From contig LUGG01000003.1 of the NCBI GenBank assembly GCA_001683735.1, positions 558,001 to 622,000 on the forward strand: a stretch of DNA of 64,000 nucleotides, written 5' to 3'. This document shows positions 60,526-64,000 of this stretch, piece after piece. The stretch comes from Grifola frondosa. Taxonomy: Eukaryota; Basidiomycota; Agaricomycetes; Polyporales; Grifolaceae. Position numbers and translations under genes: made by a program. Under the pieces are notes generated by a model. It made no database searches, was not told the origin of the DNA, and was given only the letters and a program-made list of their open reading frames with translations. How positions within the stretch are numbered: the first letter of the stretch is position 1; each line of letters begins with the position of its first letter.

Positions 60526-61766
60526 ATGCCTCCCCGATCTTCCAATTCGCTGGCAAAGACATCGAAGCGTCGCCGGTATGCACATATTTCTTGTAATACA
60601 TGCCCAAATTTACTTTTGCATTCTCCTAATCATAGAGTGCAAGAATATACAACGTCCGTCGAACAAGGAACAACGATACCTTTCGTCAACAACGTTTCAC
60701 AAGAACACAACGAAAGCAATGCAATGATAACGACTTCGAGCCACGAAGACAATCGGTACATATTCTTAACGACATTATCACATACCTCACTGAACTTTCG
60801 TAGTATTCAAACTGATGCGGACGACACCGACACACTTACAATCACGGACAGCTCCGGTGAAAGCACCTCGTAAGTAACGACACCCTGCATATATATATAT
60901 ACATATGTATGCGTCGCTAACCACAACACACAGAGCTACCGATATGAACACGGATCATCATACGTTCACCGTCAATGCAAACGAGTGAGGATGACCAATT
61001 ACTTCACCTACTACTGCTAACATCCGTACACAGCTCACAAACGATGAAAGGAGATGATGTTTCTACATCACCCGCCGTCAATGGAGGAAGACCTTCCAAT
61101 GACGCTTCAGCAGACACCATCATTGACGTGAAACAAGCCAATGTCACCTCATCTGTCCAATCCGACGATCAACCCCACATTACTGTCCACGTCCACTCCC
61201 ACGATAACGAATCGAATATCGCTTCACCTACGCAACCCCACACTTCAACCAACGTTGCGCAGTAAGTGTTGTGTCTCTATATTTATTCTACGCTAATACT
61301 ACTTCCGATACGTGTCATGTAGATCACGCGAGAGCGAATCCCTTGTCTTCTCAGCCAACGAAACGCACATTGGGACCAATCACGTCCTGGACGAAGGATC
61401 AGTGGCTGAAGTTAATACGATGGTGGAGTAAGTATTCTATATCCATATCGACGCTAGCGTTTATGCGCATTATACAGATTGCAAGCAAGGGGGACAGACA
61501 TAGCCTCCGACATAGATCCTGATGTACCCAACCCTATGCACACTCCTTCGGTCGCAGTAGATCAAACCACAGTAGTAGCTACCGTTGACGATGAATATGC
61601 TGATCTGCCCGAACTTATCCCCATCAGCGATGATGATGAAGACGACGGTCCACCTCCATTGGAACTGGTACCTGATGAGCCCGCTGTTCTCCCACTGCAA
61701 CCTGGCGATATCATCGACCCTGGTTACCTTCCCCCAACTGTCATTCAGTACATGCCTAACATTTAA
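60526..61766 (+). CDS. Acidic Ser/Thr/Asp-rich protein of the mobile element (unknown)
   Basis: Five exons join in frame: MPPRSSNSLAKTSKRRRYAH with a CxxC (CNTCPN), then SIQTDADDTDTLTITDSSGE; a small exon ATDMNTDHHTFTVNANE; a third with NGGRPSNDASADTIIDVKQA and HITVHVHSHDNESN; a fourth with SREAESL-like text (SESLVFSANETHIGTNHVLD); the last with LQARGTDIASDIDPDVPNP, ADLPELIPISDDDEDDG and PGDIIDPGYLPPTVIQYMPN before TAA. All introns are 45-75 nt with clear GT-AG. The basic N-terminus and long acidic remainder suggest a disordered adaptor or chromatin/ssDNA-handling protein; no domain recognised. Its stop lies only 18 bases before the next ATG, very close for a fungal gene pair. Confidence 0.72.
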
Positions 61767-61784
61767 CATCTTACTGCACCACTA

Positions 61785-62560
61785 ATGATTCAACACCTTT
61801 TAAGACGACTCCGTGCCTTTACCAATTTCGTTGATCTCGGAGGCTCCCGTTTCTCCTTAGCACATGTGCCCCGCACCGCCACATGGGGCTCACCAACTGC
61901 AAACGACAATGAGCTCACGAAGTTTCTCTGCCACAACGAAAAGCCGATCACTATCTGGCTCATCGGGCGTGTCAAAAGCCTCTGGTTTTACACTCTCGGA
62001 GGCGATCCCCACGATAGAGTAAACATCGGCATTCGCCTCTTACGAGAGCTCGATTGTGTAGCTGCTGACAACATCCTCAACTCACACTGCCGTCCTACAG
62101 ACAGTAAGTATACCCACAACAGCTCAAGCACGTACTTATCATTTACCACAGACACGTCTTACGGTACGATATACGCGGAAAAATGATGTTAACCAGAAGC
62201 AAAGGAGACACTGCTGTGACGGTACGCAAATCATATCAGATCTCTCACTGCCCCACACACACTCACACACACATTCACACACAGCCGGCACCCTTCACTA
62301 ACGTATACGACGCACTACAACAATATGGTCCAAAGTCAACAATGAGGAAGATCACACCTGCCATTCTCGGAGAACATGACATCGTTTTAGTCGAGTGCTT
62401 TCTAACACGCTGGAAATCTGGCGACAGAGCAAAACGCAGCAGAGGGTGGACGACCTGGCGCTGTGGTTTTGAACTTAACAGCATTTCCCTTCTATTCGCG
62501 GCTCCCGACACATCCAACGACGTCAACATCGACCTCGACATCGATACAACACCGATGTAA
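61785..62560 (+). CDS. Element-associated protein, possible nucleic-acid binding (unknown)
   Basis: The first exon encodes FVDLGGSRFSLAHVPRTATW, LTKFLCHNEKPITIWLIGRV, WFYTLGGDPHDRVNIGIRLL and RELDCVAADNIL, a beta-rich pattern compatible with an OB-fold. The second short exon carries VLRYDIRGKMMLTRSKGDTA. The third, after an intron ending in an unusually long CA repeat (62253-62285), gives FTNVYDALQQYGPKSTMRKI, HDIVLVECFLTRWKSGD, GWTTWRCGFELNSISLLFAA and a short acidic end before TAA at 62558-62560. The exon 1/exon 2 junction near 62104-62151 is one base out, so one base is missing or the donor differs. I recall related multicopy proteins in Agaricomycetes but cannot name a family. ATG 61785 may not be the true start if this is spliced to the previous gene. 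Confidence 0.62.
62253..62285 (+). repeat. CA-rich microsatellite in intron
   Basis: CACACACACTCACACACACA-type repeat ending exactly at the 3' splice site of the preceding gene's last intron; it replaces the usual polypyrimidine tract. Confidence 0.7.
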
Positions 62561-63656
62561 CGTGAGTCTCTACATAAACTAACACTACTGTTTATAAATC
62601 ACTTACCACCATCCGCTACAGCAACGTATCAACGATCATTCTTATCTTCTGCTCTATACTCTTACTTCTCTATTTCTAACCGTATAATAACTGTCAAAAA
62701 CACCAAATAGTATCAATCCCGAAAAAAAAAAACCTCCATTATTTTCCTCCTTGCTCGTCGTGCGTCATTCTCACCAACCCATCCATTCCACCCCGAATTA
62801 TACGTTCTCACTATCCATAACAGATCCATAACATCTATACGCACAAAAACAACACATATCATAAAACCCCCACATCGTACGCATATCATTCCACTCTAGC
62901 TCACCATTCAATCATTCACACCACACCCACCAGCATTGACTTTTTAATCGACTTTCTTCCGATGCTAATATTGTATGTCATCATTCTTCGTCCTTTCCGA
63001 CAACCACACTCACGTTACCATTCAACCACCGCACCTCAGTACAACACAATAACATACGAACGATAGTCATGACGGTAGGAGAATTTCGAAGGTGGATGTA
63101 GCGCATGAGAGAAAAAGAGATTTCGATCCATTATAACCCACAAAAAAGACGTAGCGAGAGTAGGTAATCATTAATGGGCGGAGAAAACCATTTTGCATTA
63201 TCAACTCGCATAGCACAATCCCGGCACAATCACCACATATTGCCCACGGTGGTCGACGATCTTGCACTCTACACTCGCGCTCTATACTTCATAGCCCTAG
63301 AACTCACAGACGACATTCCTTCGCCGCTGTTTTCCGTTAGCTACTTACATCAAGCCCCAACAACACAACTCGCATACCGCTCCGTGACGCAGACACTCAC
63401 CTACAAACCACTACCCCTCTCACATACCGCAGTCAACTAGCAACACCCCCACTATTCGCTCCAACCACAGTACCACAAAACTCCAAACGCCGAACCGATC
63501 ACTATCCACTGGCGAAACGCCTAACCAACCGCCGGTCTTAACTCAGCCCAGATCTACACCACTCCCAAAGCATGCCTGACGTCATCAACTTCGTATAAAT
63601 CGACATATATCCCATCATAACCATTCCTTTTCCTCCCTTATTCACCACCTACCAAG
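62561..63656. other. A/C-rich spacer inside the mobile element
   Basis: Strongly A/C/T-biased on the plus strand, with an A10 run at 62721-62730. An 88-codon open frame at 63174-63440 (+) has no recognised domain and no clear promoter; it may be an exon or chance. Confidence 0.4.
63577..63600 (+). promoter_or_regulatory. CRE-like palindrome and TATA box
   Basis: TGACGTCA (63577-63584, a perfect bZIP/CRE site) followed by TATAAAT (63594-63600), which is 57-63 bases upstream of the ATG at 63657. Confidence 0.6.
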
Positions 63657-64000
63657 ATGCCCGTTCACTCTCACCTTCCCAACCTTCTCACCGCCCTCAA
63701 CGACGACATCCTCTTTCAGATAATGAACAACCTCACTCTCGCCGATCTTGTCGCCCTACGATCACTCTGCTCCCATTCGGACGACATCGTCGCAACATTT
63801 CTTACCTCACGTTTACGCACACTCCTCGCCCGTTTCTTCGACAATGTCGACGCAGCCCGTACCCTCATGCGGAACACAAACTCCGTAATTTCCGGTTCGT
63901 CCGCACTGGCATACGTACTTCCTTCCAACATCAACTGGCAACCCCATGATCTCGACTTATACGTACCCAATGGAGAATTCACACACGTCGTTAATTCGCT
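63657..64000 (+). CDS. F-box-like protein with nucleotidyltransferase-like motif (3' end outside window)
   Basis: Open from ATG 63657 to the window end (114 codons, no intron so far). Residues ~8-50 resemble an F-box: LLTALNDDILFQIMNNLTLA then DLVALRSLCSHSDDIV. From residue ~80 comes SVISGSSALAYVLPSNINWQ and PHDLDLYVPNGEF. GS...DLD is the core signature of the polymerase-beta-type nucleotidyltransferase fold (Gly-Ser plus Asp-x-Asp), as in minimal nucleotidyltransferases. I recall many Agaricomycete proteins with this F-box-plus-GSxAL...DLDFY layout; their function is unknown. It shares the base composition of the mobile element and has its own TATA box. It could be a captured host gene. Confidence 0.68.
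   Translation, partial: MPVHSHLPNLLTALNDDILFQIMNNLTLADLVALRSLCSHSDDIVATFLTSRLRTLLARFFDNVDAARTLMRNTNSVISGSSALAYVLPSNINWQPHDLDLYVPNGEFTHVVNS

Larger units (their letters stand above)
51270..64000. mobile_element. Helitron-type mobile element with accessory genes (limits approximate; right end beyond window)
   Basis: Defined by the Rep/helicase gene and by a block of neighbouring genes that share its unusual base composition: lower GC than the 0-50 kb part, G/T-rich plus strand on the left (51.4-54.5 kb), A/C-rich plus strand on the right (57.5-64 kb). It contains the Rep/helicase-peptidase (+), one minus-strand gene and at least three plus-strand genes. The left limit is a guess from the dyads; no A/T insertion site, 5'-TC or 3'-CTRR terminus could be confirmed. 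The right-hand genes could instead belong to a second element or be captured host genes. Confidence 0.6.

Noticed and set aside
62253..62285. CA repeats as a possible CRISPR-like or telomeric array
   Set aside because: Simple dinucleotide microsatellite, no spacer structure, eukaryotic genome.

Overview
The window is nuclear DNA of a filamentous basidiomycete, most likely an Agaricomycete. Nearly every gene is split by short GT-AG introns of about 50-60 nt, and the gene set is typical of that group: HET-domain and F-box/LRR proteins, a thaumatin-like cluster, a DUF7587-like protein and a Helitron-type Rep/helicase.

Layout. 0-17 kb is gene-dense housekeeping sequence: a partial VWA8-like AAA protein (-), the lysosomal/vacuolar membrane protein CLN3/Btn1 (-), a SANT-domain protein (+), a PBDC1/YPL225W homologue (+), a short-chain dehydrogenase (-), a 603-bp non-autonomous terminal-inverted-repeat transposon, retromer subunit VPS26 (+), an unnamed multi-pass membrane protein with a long basic tail (-) and the tRNA t6A dehydratase TcdA/Tcd1 (+). 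17.3-25.6 kb holds five thaumatin-like genes or remnants, all on the minus strand, produced partly by a ~3-kb tandem segmental duplication; one copy is truncated and one carries a frame change. 27-49 kb returns to conserved genes, with larger empty stretches: Sof1/DCAF13 (+), a small membrane protein (-), a DUF7587-like protein (+), an intron-containing tRNA-Gly, RTF1 (+), an F-box/LRR protein (-), a very large Sds3-family protein (+), a single-pass membrane protein (+) and an intact HET-domain gene (-).

From about 51.4 kb to the end the sequence changes character, with lower GC and strong strand asymmetry. It holds what I read as one large mobile element: a ~2,280-residue Rep/Pif1-helicase whose C-terminus is a USP-like cysteine peptidase domain, followed by at least four accessory genes (an OB-fold-like candidate, an acidic protein, a second possible nucleic-acid-binding protein, and an F-box-like/nucleotidyltransferase-like protein cut by the window end). 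This is the best candidate for an undescribed system. Neither end of the element could be fixed.

A technical pattern runs through the window. Several conserved genes (CLN3, PBDC1, SOF1, RTF1, one thaumatin, the Rep/helicase) are intact apart from single-base gains or losses, nearly all in mononucleotide runs. Uncorrected sequencing indels explain this better than many independent pseudogenes. Exon boundaries are inferred by eye from splice signals and family conservation.
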